A stretch of DNA of 64,000 nt from Adiantum capillus-veneris (taxonomy: Eukaryota > Streptophyta > Polypodiopsida > Polypodiales > Pteridaceae). The position numbers and the translations under genes were made by a program. Below, piece by piece: positions 35,640 to 45,486 of this stretch; within the stretch, counting starts at the first letter, position 1, and every line of letters begins with the position of its first letter. Where the stretch lies: positions 119,731,518 to 119,795,517 of the forward strand of contig CM043958.1 of NCBI GenBank assembly GCA_014529385.2, in the 5' to 3' direction. Under the pieces are notes generated by a model. The model searched no databases. It saw nothing but the letters and a program-made list of their open reading frames with translations, and had not been told where the DNA came from.

Positions 35640-36241
35640 GGTTGCTCACACACCCCTGTGTCCAGCCCATAGACTCTCATGAAACTCTTGCATGAGCTTT
35701 ACTTGAGTCTCTTTTTTACATATAACCCGTTGTGGTGTAGCACCCTTTTGTTTAGGATGCTTCCACAAGTAACCATCCCTTAAAAGTACCCATATGCTTT
35801 CCTGCGTATCCTCTTGAATTCTTGTTCAGACCAATCATCCTGTTTTGTTAGAGTACTCAAGTACCTTCCAATAGAAAGCCAATCACCTTCATAATGATCT
35901 TTCAAGAACAATTCAAGTGAATTAGTCGTGCAGACATTGTTACCTTTGACATGAGAGATAGAATAGAATTTTGTGCCTACATCATCTCCCTCATCAATCA
36001 TTTGTGACTCATCTTCATACCTTGCCCTTGATAGCATATCTGCCACTGTATTGTCTTTACCTGCAATGTGCTTAAACTCGAGATTTAAGGACTTAATGTA
36101 GGCAATCCACCGCAACATAGCAATGTCTGGTGTTGAGCAGCTTGTATCATCCCAAGAAGTGGTAGACAATCTGTTTCTACAACCACACATGCACCAATAA
36201 GGTACTCTTTCCCACTTTTCAAGGCTGTAACCATACCCCAT
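35640..36241 (-). pseudogene. pol: Element D RNase H C-terminus and linker
   Basis: A frame shifted by one base relative to the RT frame carries TPDIAMLRWIAYIKSLNLEF and KHIAGKDNTVADMLSRARYE, the end of RNase H with its last catalytic aspartate. The linker to integrase (DHYEGDWLSIGRYLSTLTKQ) follows. A second frameshift near 35780 precedes WKHPKQKGATPQRVICKK, which leads into the integrase zinc finger. Confidence 0.8.
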
Positions 36242-38046
36242 AACTCTCTCTTTATCTGTGGATAGTTTCTTTGGCGAGCACTTAGTACCTTTGCTCCAAA
36301 TCTTACCACATATCTGTGTCCTTCTTTGTCATCTTGCCCTATTGCCCATCCAATCCCTGTAGGACTGGTATCTACTGTCACAATCAGTGACCTTTGACAC
36401 TCATAGTCTACCTTTCTCAAAGTCGTTGCTGACTGGAGTAACTCCTTTAGCTTTTTCATGGATTTTACATGTGCTTCTGTCCATTTAAACTTTTGATTCT
36501 TTCTAAGAAGCTGATAAAGAGGATCAGCTACATGTGCATAATGTGGAATCCAAATAACATAGAAGACACATGCTCCCAGAAACCTTCTAACCTCAGTGAT
36601 GCTAGTGCATGTTTCTTTCATTCTTTGGATGGCATCTACCTTTGATGGACAAGGTTTCCTACCATATGGCCCGCACATGTGCCCCACAATGAGTACTTCT
36701 TTGACACCAAACATAGACTTTTTCCCTGACAATGTAAGATTCACTTCTTCCAACCTAAACAAAATTTTATCACAATCATTTATGTGATTTACCACAAACC
36801 TGTGACATCCCTTGAGATCCAAAGCTTCATCTTTGTCACTTTCTTCACATCCTTTGATAGGAAAATCATCAATGAAAGGCATTGTGATTTGAGGAATAAA
36901 GTCACGTAAGACCTTATTTATCCCATTCATCATATGTGCAACCGAGTTGGTTGCTCCCTGTGGCAAGGTACACATCCTTACCAAACCCAAAGGTGTCCTC
37001 ATGGTTGTCAAGTCTCTGCTTTCGATTGCAAGCTGAAATTGATCATACCCTGAGTAGAGATCCCCCATTGAGTAGATTGCCCTCCCTGCAAACGCCTCTG
37101 CAAATTCATCCACAATTGGACCTGTACCTACATTTCTAATTGTCACCTTGTTCACTGGTTGCATATCTTGGATGAAGCGTAGAGAACCATTCTTCTTTGG
37201 AACTGTGAACCACCTGTTTGAGTATGGAGCACAAGAAGGCTCCAAGATTCCCATTTTGATTTTCTCATTCAGTAGCTCTACTAACTTTGGCAAATGAGCC
37301 TTTGGAACCGGAATAGGCCGCAGATTCCAAGGCACATGAGGTATTGTGAAAATTACCATAGGAGCTACAATATAAGGATCAACACATCCTATCTCATGTG
37401 GCTCAAATGCAAAAGCCTTACCATGCTTTGAAAGCATTTCTTTGAAGCACTTTGTCTCCTCCTGTGTTAGAAACTCTTCGCAACCAATCTGCAACTCTTG
37501 AAAGGACTCCTTTGTGAAGGTATGCCCGATCTTTTTAGGATTCCGCAAACTTGGTTGTAAAGAATCCTGTTCAATCTTTTCCTTGTTGTTGGGTGGTAAG
37601 GGTGAAGCTACTGGTTTCACCTTCTTTGCTACACTCTTGTATTTAGTTTCAACATGGACTTCTGGGCCAACTGTTTGGCTTTCTTTAAAGGCTTCTATTA
37701 CTTGATACATTTCCATAGAGCAAACTTCCACAACTTCATTTTCAAGATGCAAACTAGACCTCATTATAGCATCAAGCTCATCCATAGTATCTACAAAAGA
37801 AACTTGTTCACACAAACCCAAAACATTTTCAGTAGGCTTTAGCAACCCACTCTTTTTCATGCCTATTTGGACATTATGCACATATTGCCTCTCATATCTC
37901 TTCAAATCTTCAAGTTTTGTAAAACATACTGATCCATTCCTTGTTACCAAGGAGCTCATTGAGAAAGGTTCACCTATTTTTGGATCAGGCGAGACCCTTT
38001 TTCTTTCTGTACCATTGCAATCCCGCTTTACAATGGTACTTGGCAA
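36085..38046 (-). pseudogene. pol: Element D reverse transcriptase and RNase H (653 aa open segment)
   Basis: RT motifs in order: KIKMGILEPSCAPYSNRWF, TVPKKNGSLRFIQDMQPVNK, YSMGDLYSGYDQFQLAIESR, LGLVRMCTLPQGATNSVAHM and the active site MPFIDDFPIKG, with both aspartates present. Thumb words are VKEVLIVGHMCGPYGRKPCP and VRRFLGACVFYVIWIPHYAH. RNase H shows VTVDTSPTGIGWAIGQDD, IKRELWGMVTAL and VVVETDCLPLL. The FIDD active site and the IQDMQPVNK form differ from the plant chromovirus and Tat forms in this window. A one-base loss in a T-run near 38040 separates it from the protease frame, and another shift near 36140 ends it. Confidence 0.87.
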
Positions 38047-39099
38047 AAACCCATCATTTCTCTATTATCATGAAACTCTTTGCTTACCTTTGGTAGAGGA
38101 TGTTCTCTGAGGTTGTCATGATTTCTTTCATGGTTTACACAAACTGTGAGAAATTGGACAGCACGTTTACCATCTTTGCTACGTATCCTAGCATATGCTG
38201 AACCATCGTCCATTACCTTTGTTTCCATTCGAACTCCCACAATGTAGGGTTGTCCAAGGATGAGATGATATGAAGATGTATCCTGAACAAAGAAGTTTTG
38301 GTCAATCTTTACATCACCTATTGTCACCTTCACACCTGGACATGCTGCATACAATTCACCGGATGAATTGTTTGCCACTTTTACCATCCAACCATGATCT
38401 GTGTCCATTGGCCATTTGCACTTGTTGTAGAGACTCTTTGACATTATGTTTATTTCTGAACCATGGTCAATCAAGGCAACAAATGGCTCTTCAAGATCAC
38501 CTACCTTGACCAAAGTTTCTGTAGTAGCCCTTGCCCAATGACTTCGTGAATAGTAACTCCTAGGAATATCTTCAACTTCTTCATCATCATTTGAGAAATG
38601 CACTTGCTTCACTCTCCCACTAGATTGGTAGCATCCTACCATAGATCCATCATTCTCCTTATTTTGCAGTTGCATCCCTTGTGTCTTCGAGGTTTCCCCT
38701 TCAACCTGTGGACGAGAAACTTCAGCAAGGGTTTGCCTCTTCCTCTTGATAATGTCAATGATCTCCTCGTGGAATTCACGCTTTGCAATGCCAAGAACTT
38801 CTCCCAAAGTGAACTCAATCTTGCTCTTCAAGATCCTTTCCTCTAAGAATTTCTTTAAATCTGTAGCAACCTCAATATCAGATTGTAGTTTATAAGTTGG
38901 GCATTTTGTCTTACCTTTCGTTGGCTCTTTCTTCTTTCCTGTTGTAGACTCCTCCATGAGTACTTCAGGTGGAGATGCTCCTTGTGTTGAGGGTGTTTGA
39001 GAAGGCATTGAGTCGCTTCTTCCCCCACTTCTAGAAGCTCTTTTTGATGGCCCTTCATCAGCATTCTCACGTCTGCGCTTCTCTTCTACAATTGCCTCA
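38028..39099 (-). pseudogene. pol: Element D protease region
   Basis: In phase with gag after a TAA at about 39102. It opens with a basic linker (EEKRRRENADEGPSKRASRS) and a region with FTLGEVLGIAKREFHEEI. The protease core reads PFVALIDHGSEINIMSKSLY, then CPGVKVTIGDVKIDQNFFVQ and YHLILGQPYIVGVRMETKV. The active site is DHG rather than the usual DTG or DSG. The frame is lost near 38040, at the start of the RT segment. Confidence 0.82.
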
Positions 39100-39101
39100 T
39101 T

Positions 39102-40403
39102 TTATTGGCATTTTGTAATGTAGGCATGAACTGACAATGAGTCCACTGGATCATTCCATCCTGTTTCTAGACGTATGCAATCACCTGCTTCATGTAGAAT
39201 CTCTTTTGTAAGCTTTCCCTTTTTAGCTAATTGCATGACATTTGGCCAAATTTGACCATGATGGTCACTCACCTCTTCATCACAAAAATGTTCAATTTTT
39301 ACTCCATAAGTAGCTGCCTCAACTGAAGAGGTGGCATGCTTGGTTGCCATATCTTCAACTAAGGTTTGCATTCCCCCCTTCCCAAAGTTAGTTCTCAAGG
39401 GTAGACCTGTCTCTCTTAAGTGGATTTTACCATCCTTAAAAAAGACAACATCTTTTGACAAAGCATCACTAAAATCATCACAATCCCTTCTTACATGGTC
39501 TGTACTATCACACCAAATACATCTATTAACAAACCCTTCTTTGGGCTGTTGTCTTTGCCTAGGAAGTGGCCCTGATGGTTGGCCTTTTTCTTCAAGCTTT
39601 GCAAACTTCACCTTCAAGTCACACATTCCCTTCACAAGCTCATCTAGCATGGACCTATCAAACTTAGGAGCGATAAAAGTAGGCTTTACCATTTTATCAG
39701 AAGTTGAGGTGGAAGGACTTGTAGTGTTTACTACCATCTTGTCCCTTCTTCTTTGTCGTTTGGCAAGCAGTGAGACAGCACCTTCAACCTCATTCCAGTC
39801 GGTCTTTAGTCCTTGCTCAGCATCTTTATCTTCAAGAAGAAGCTCCAAATTTTCTTGAAACTCTTTACCTGCAGCATGTAAGAAAAGATCTGTCTTCTCT
39901 GTATCTAGTGTGGCCCTTTCTGTCCTAGTAAGTTGTGCATAGCGCCGCTCAAATTCCCTAAGTAGCTCTGTTATTGATAGTCCTTGCTTTGGCTTGTCTA
40001 CCCATTCTAAGAATGTCCTTTTGGTCACTCTGTCCGAGTCCTCCATGAAATATTCCTCCTTTAAAGCTACTTTGAGTTCTTCCCAATTTCTCCCATGCCC
40101 ATCTTTAATTGCCCTAACATGCTCCCTAATTTATGGAGCAACAACTAGCTCAAAGCTTTGAATTATCTCACCTTCTGACACGCGATGCAGCTCCATCTCC
40201 TTCACATACTCGCGTAAGTACTTGGTTACATCTTTGCCATTGAACTGATCCATTCTGTTGACAACCGCTTGTATGGCCTTCGTTGCTGAAATCTCCCTTC
40301 TTTCAGTAGCATGTTGTTGTTGCATGAACATTGCAAATACTTGAAACATTTGCATTGTTGCTGGGTCAAAATGCATACCCTGTTGCTCAACATGATCACC
40401 CAT
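39102..40403 (-). pseudogene. gag: Element D gag
   Basis: Likely start is the ATG at 40403 (MGDHVEQQGMHFDPATMQMF). The N-terminal part includes AIQAVVNRMDQFNGKDVTKY and ends at an in-frame TAA (40131-40133). The frame then continues IREHVRAIKDGHGRNWEELK, REFERRYAQLTRTERATLD and a zinc-knuckle-like CIWCDSTDHVRRDCDDF. This C-x2-C-x4-H-x4-C has the standard CCHC spacing with an unusual filling. A second TAA at about 39102 separates gag from the protease in the same phase. Confidence 0.82.
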
Positions 40404-40430
40404 GGTTACCCACAAACTCTCACCCTAGCA

Positions 40431-40450
40431 GATTCGCGTCGGGTTCACCA
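40431..40450 (-). promoter_or_regulatory. Element D primer-binding site, tRNA-Trp-like
   Basis: On the minus strand TGGTGAACCCGACGCGAATC starts 6 bases after the LTR. From memory of the plant cytosolic tRNA-Trp 3' end it is complementary at 19 of 20 positions, so tryptophan tRNA is the likely primer. Confidence 0.7.
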
Positions 40451-40456
40451 AAAATA

Positions 40457-42474
40457 TGTCGAGAAATTTGCGGTCTTGCCAGGAAAGCACCGGGCTTATG
40501 GTTGTGAGAGTTTGTGAGAGAACTCAACAAAAACTATATGAAGGAGTTAAACCATAGATGCCATGAAGACTAGGGTTTGGAAAGAAGTGCAATCAAAGAA
40601 GACTCACTCTTTCTCTCTTGCATTCACACACACAAAGAAAGAACGCAAAAGAGAATGTCAAAACAATACGAAGATGAAAACATCAAGGCTATGGTCATAT
40701 CGTATCATGGGTAATATGAAAGGGTTAATGGATGAGTTAATGGCATTCAATCTTGGCTGACCAAATAGGCTATGAATTGTTCTTTGGAATTGTAGTTTTG
40801 TACTTACCATAATATATATATTTTGTCTAGTGATTGGGATTAATTGTGTGTACAAATCCTCTTGGTTCATAGCAAGATAACTACGCTTACATCAAAAGAA
40901 AAATTATAGTCTATGAGAGGTAGTATGATGGGATCCGGTGATAGAAGTATTTCATTGAGCCTTTCAGGGCCAAAGAGAAACACTATACGTTGTTGAAAGT
41001 GTATTTTACGGCTAATCCATACGTTAATTCTAATAGATTGTACAGAGTGAAAGCGATAGAAATGATCATCATGTGGGTTATTCATCTACGATAGTATGTG
41101 AGAAATGTAGATATGAGAGAAGTGAAGAGATGAGAATTTTCCCTCCCAAGCCCTATTCTTGCCCATAGACAATAAGGATACTGCGGGGAGAGATGTACCT
41201 GTAGCAAAGAGAACCTAAAATTTGTAGAGAGGATGAATTACTAAGAGTGAGAGAGATAGATTTGGTTAAGGAGATAATATTAGATATATTTATATATATA
41301 TGTTGAATTAGAGATGAAAAAGAAAACAACAAGAAATCAAGAAAACATCAATGTAGAACACATCTTACTTGACAAACCCTTTGGCACCATTATTGATGGA
41401 GAGAGAAGAAGAGTGGATAATTCCACTTTGATTGATACACCAAGTGCAAGACCTTCTTTGATTAGAGTTGATCTTCCAAGGTTAGCTTGTTGCAAGAATG
41501 GCTAGTCTCCCTCTAGGAGAAAGTGTAGGCTTGGGCTTATGTTAATGGCTAAGTACAATTAGGCATTACTACTCACTCCCTCAAGAATTCCTCTCATCAA
41601 TGGCTTGAATGCTTGAGTTCCTTCCAAGGAAGAAGAGGTCCCCTTTTATAGGTGAAGGGAACCCCCAAGGGTTTACACAAGAAGAGAGGAGCCAGTGTGA
41701 ACAGGAATTGGAAAAGTTGGAAATGAGCTGCCCCTGCATGATGTGGGCAAACTGGGGTCCAGTATTTTGATCATATCTCCTCAACCGTGGCTCCAAATAA
41801 AAAAGTAAAAATATGGGCAAAAACTTCAGCTCATTAGCTACGATTTTCATTTTAAAATCGTTTTCCAATTCGGATTGGAACCTTGTGTAAAAATTTATCA
41901 AAATAGGGTCCATTTATGGCAGCAAAAGTCTTCATGTGGTCTCCTTAGCCTAGACTTTCATTTAATTCCAAAGGACACCTCATGCCATATGAAAGCATGA
42001 CATTTCTCCTTGACAAAGTTTTATAATCATGCTCTCAATAATGCATTAAAATAAGTGTATCTTTGAAATCATGCCACCTAGTGTCCCACTAGGATTTGAT
42101 TCTCTCCTAGTAGCTATTTAAAAAGAAATATAAGAAAAGTATAAAAAATACATAGAATATATATATATTGGAGTTTACCCTAGATATAGGATCTAGCTAG
42201 GGTGTGAGATGATAATGAAATAGTAGAAATAAAGAATCAATGCTTTTTGCCCCAAGGTAAAGAGGTGGAGCTATTGGTGCTTTTCCCATAGTATTTTCTG
42301 ATGGTAAAGTAAGGATATGTTACGCTTGAGAAAAATAATAGGATGACATAGAAGGCTTATTATTATACTTAAATATGCATATGTACACTATAGGAAATAT
42401 AATTATGTATCTAAAAAAATACAAGATAGATCTTGTAGCATGCGTTCCCACTATGTACATGTCACAGCACGACA
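40457..42474 (-). repeat. Element D LTR at its 5' end (right in window)
   Basis: 2,018 bp, with small ORFs at 41085-40867 and 40870-40658. It contains an ~85-bp segment (about 41505-41590) missing from the other LTR, bounded by the short word CTC. Confidence 0.92.
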
Positions 42475-42478
42475 ACGT

Positions 42479-42744
42479 GCCTCTGAAACATGGGAAAAAA
42501 GGCACTCGACGTTTCTCTCCTCTTGGAAGGTGGGTCTTAGGATCGCTAGATAGTTTAAGTACGCTTCCCCTTCGAGGTGGAGCTAGATCTCATTACTAGT
42601 AGGCTCGAACTCGACTCACTTTGTGATGAGAGATCGTCCGCTAGTTGAACCCTGAACCACTTTGTTTGCTTCGGCTATAGATCTAGTGGACACCAGGTTC
42701 ACCATCAGATCCGCCGTTTGATACGGGGGGGTGGGGACCTCACA
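42479..42744 (+). repeat. Element B right (3') LTR, part 2
   Basis: Resumes after the second ACGT duplication of element D (42475-42478) with GCCTCTGAAACATGGG and ends GGGGACCTCACA at 42744. B's duplication TCACG follows at 42745-42749. Confidence 0.92.
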
Positions 42745-42749
42745 TCACG

Positions 42750-43107
42750 TACTTGATTGAGCAAGGGAAAGGGCAACTCGCGGTTATGCACATGATATGA
42801 ATCCCATTGAGCTAGTTATTTGGCTTCCAGCTCTATGCAGGAAAATGGGTATTCCTTATGCAATTGTGAAAGGCAAAGCCCGCCTCAGTCAGATTGTCCA
42901 CTCAAAACCACTATGTCTCACATCAGTTAAAAATAAGGACAAGTTGGAGTTCAGCAAAATTGTAGAAGCTATTAAGGCGAACTTTAATGACCGGTTTGAT
43001 GACCTTCAAAGGCAATGGGGCGGTGGCATTATGGGGTGAAGTCACAGGCCAAGACTAAGGCAAAGGAGAAAGTTCTTGGGAAGGAGACTGCCCAAAGGAT
43101 GTCCTAA
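42750..43107 (+). pseudogene. RPL7A: 60S ribosomal protein L7a (eL8) retrocopy, 3' half, two frameshifts
   Basis: After the second copy of the 5-bp duplication TCACG (42745-42749), the L7a frame resumes with [11 protein letters not shown] and runs through [27 protein letters not shown] and [17 protein letters not shown] to a TAA at 43105. Two single-base deletions break it: near 42788, just before the NPIELV segment, and near 43037, just after GGGIMG. A few residues are also missing after SQIVHS. The absence of introns and the A-rich stretch after the 3' UTR (about 43252-43268) support a processed pseudogene. It was probably dead before or soon after the retroelement insertions. Confidence 0.92.
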
Positions 43108-43264
43108 GGGCTAAGCTTGTTGGAGGCTGTAGTCTTAAAATTTAGTCTTATTGAATGAGCTCTTTTCTGACAAGAGTTGTAGCATATATGCTAGCGGAAT
43201 TTTTGTATTTAAAACCTACAGAATCAATGCTCAACAATTTCTTTCTTTGCAAAAAGAAAAAAAT

Positions 43265-43321
<57 letters not shown>

Positions 43322-44121
43322 GCTCTGTTGTGCCCTAAATCATTAGCAAACCACCATCCATAATGCTACCTACATGCCGCTCATTGCAGAAGAAGGCATG
43401 GCAGCGAGGCGTACAATACTTCAAAGTTTTTGTGGAAATTTCACAGTACGTACGTATGTATTGTGCTCATAATGAAGGTTGTAATCTCCACTTCTGTGGA
43501 GCATGAAAGACAACAGCATAGAGCATGTGGAGTTGAAAGAACCCAGCTTCTTCTGCTTCGCGTGCAGCTCTAGACTGCTTTGCTATGGCCTTGTGGAAAG
43601 TGGATGCCTCCACACTTGCAACTCTTGCTTAAGAATCAAAACTTGCAAATGCTAAAGTCAAGGCTCCATTTGGAGATAAAGCATTGGGTGTGCGCTAGTC
43701 TGGTGCTTTCATATCAAAAAAAAAAAAAGAGGGAGTGAGAGAAGTGGGATTTAGCAGCTGCACCTCTCCGGAGGTGTCCTTTTTGCTGCCTCTACTCGTC
43801 CCCAACAAAAGTTCTGAACTCTTGCCTCACAGGAGTGCGTGCTCTCCCTCCCCTGCCTTACTTAGTCCAACAACCACCACGATTCTTCACACTGGATGCT
43901 TAATTGGGTTGGGAAAAACCTACTCAAGCCACAACACCAAAAATGATGGTGCGACAAGAGATTAGGTCGGGCTATGTTAACATGTTGAAGATCTCCTTGT
44001 GACAGAGTACAAGGTCGCGTGATGCACATCAATACAGATTTGTTGATCCTACAACATGTACGATCTCCGTCTCCTCAGCCTCTTCCCTTCCAGCCTTCCC
44101 TCACCCATATACGATCCCCTC

Positions 44122-44190
<69 letters not shown>

Positions 44191-45159
44191 CATCTCTCTC
44201 AATCTCTCTAAAAACAAGTCCACGCCAGCGTCGGCTCTTTTAGAGACTGTTTTTTTTCAAAGATTGAGAGAGAGTGAGGAGAGAGAAAGAGAGGGGGAGG
44301 GGTTGAAAAAAAAACCTAGGTTATATGTAATCCCACCTGTAAATTTTGAGATTTACCTCTAAATTTTAAATTTGGAAGTGAAAAAATCTATAAAATTTAG
44401 AGAAATTTAGCGTCATTTGGTGTAAAACCCTTCAAATTTAGTCAGCTTACCACTAAAATTCTCATAGATAGGTTTGCCAAGTTTTCAGAACAAAGTTTTT
44501 TTTTAGCACTGGTCCCTGCCCGTACGTGAAAGAGTCCGCGTCTCTTTCAAAGAGATTTTTTGAAGGGTTTTGTTTATACTATATAGTTGTTGAAAATGAC
44601 GACAATTGAACTTGAGGACCTTCTTGCCTTATCTATTGTGAGTTTCCTTGCCCAACTCCTTCAAAACCAAATTTGTCAATGATTAGGGACCCTGAGCTGT
44701 TTGAAAGTGGCACAATGTTGTTTGTTGTAGCACAACCAACCTCCCGGTTACCCCTCGAAGGGGGTTACCTTATGGGGTGCTAAGGACCGAGGCCTGAGGC
44801 CTGGGTCACATCATTCTGCAAGAGGACAGATGCAATGCTAGACTACCATCCATTTGAATTGCTATGAGGCATTGATGGACGTACAACTCCCAAACGTAGA
44901 TAGAGTACAAACAAAAATGGAGGGCTAAGCCACATTAGGAAAAGCATTTCAAAGGACTACAATGAAAATCATACACCATGGCTCTAAGAAGTGTATTCAG
45001 CATAGGGGCATCACACGTTGGGGGTGAGTAATCTGGGTTGAGGCATGACGGACAACTCAGCAGACTAGGAACTCCAAGCAATCTAGGAGCTTTGAATTCT
45101 GCTTATATAAGTATGAAAATTTAAGAGAAGGTTTTTACACTAAATTTCATATCTGAGGC
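43108..45159. other. RPL7A retrocopy 3' UTR, then intergenic DNA with microsatellites
   Basis: 43108-43251 is the retrocopy's 3' UTR, followed by an A-rich tail (about 43252-43268). A (GA)n run (43267-43321) comes next, then a second poly(A)-like tract near 43717-43728 and a (CT)n run at about 44129-44187. No gene is supported in the remaining sequence up to the transposon. Confidence 0.6.
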
Positions 45160-45211
45160 ATTAGGGGAATTTTGAGGTCACTTTTGTGCCCTGTAAGAAT
45201 ATGTAGAGAGA
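45160..45211 (+). repeat. Left terminal inverted repeat of the DNA transposon
   Basis: About 52 bp. The first 21 bases match the inverted right end exactly. Then TTTTGTGCC and TGTAGAGAGAGA also match, with small differences between. Inside the element, 45248-45256 and 45268-45276 form a 9-bp inverted repeat (GTAAAAAGG/CCTTTTTAC) that could be a protein-binding site. Confidence 0.88.
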
Positions 45212-45486
45212 GAATATATACTTTATTTTAAAAATAGTGAAATGTTTGTAAAAAGGTGATTTTGCGTCCTTTTTACCTCCACCGAAACATGTCATTGTCA
45301 AATCTTTCTAGGATCTTTCGTATTCTAAAAAATACTCCCTCCAAAACTAACGAAAACGTCAGTTCTGGCCCAAAATTCAAAATTTCCAAAAGCTGAAACA
45401 AACCTTTTCTGTGTCGTCTTCTTCCTCGTATCTGCACAGCTTTTTCCTATAGTACTATCTCTAACAAATACTGTTAACAGACTTCC

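Larger units (their letters stand above)
32512..42474 (-). mobile_element. Element D: divergent Ty3/gypsy retrotransposon on the minus strand, 10 kb
   Basis: TGTCGAG...CACGACA on the plus strand, flanked by the 4-bp duplication ACGT (32508-32511 and 42475-42478). The intact site is preserved in B's left LTR. Read on the minus strand the order is LTR, tRNA-Trp-like primer site, gag, protease, RT, RNase H, integrase, polypurine tract, LTR. It has no chromodomain but an acidic C-terminal tail. Two small ORFs of the family found in element A lie in each LTR. Several stops and frameshifts inactivate it. The protein wording recalls gypsy elements I associate with filamentous fungi more than the common plant lineages; this is a recollection, not a search result. 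Confidence 0.88.
13093..42744 (+). mobile_element. Element B: chromodomain Ty3/gypsy retrotransposon, host of elements C and D
   Basis: TGTAAGG...CCTCACA with 5-bp duplication TCACG (4344-4348 and 42745-42749), inserted in the RPL7A retrocopy. Without the nested C and D it would be about 10.7 kb, with unusually long 2.8-kb LTRs. Order: LTR containing a short gag leader exon, leader (broken by C), gag, protease, RT, RNase H, integrase, chromodomain, LTR (broken by D). Pol has several stops and an RT active-site change, so it is dead. It is the oldest of the A/B/C/D stack because the other three lie in or on it. Confidence 0.92.

Noticed and set aside
39331-39858. 175-aa plus-strand frame
   Set aside because: It is antisense to element D gag, which has clear Gag content on the minus strand.
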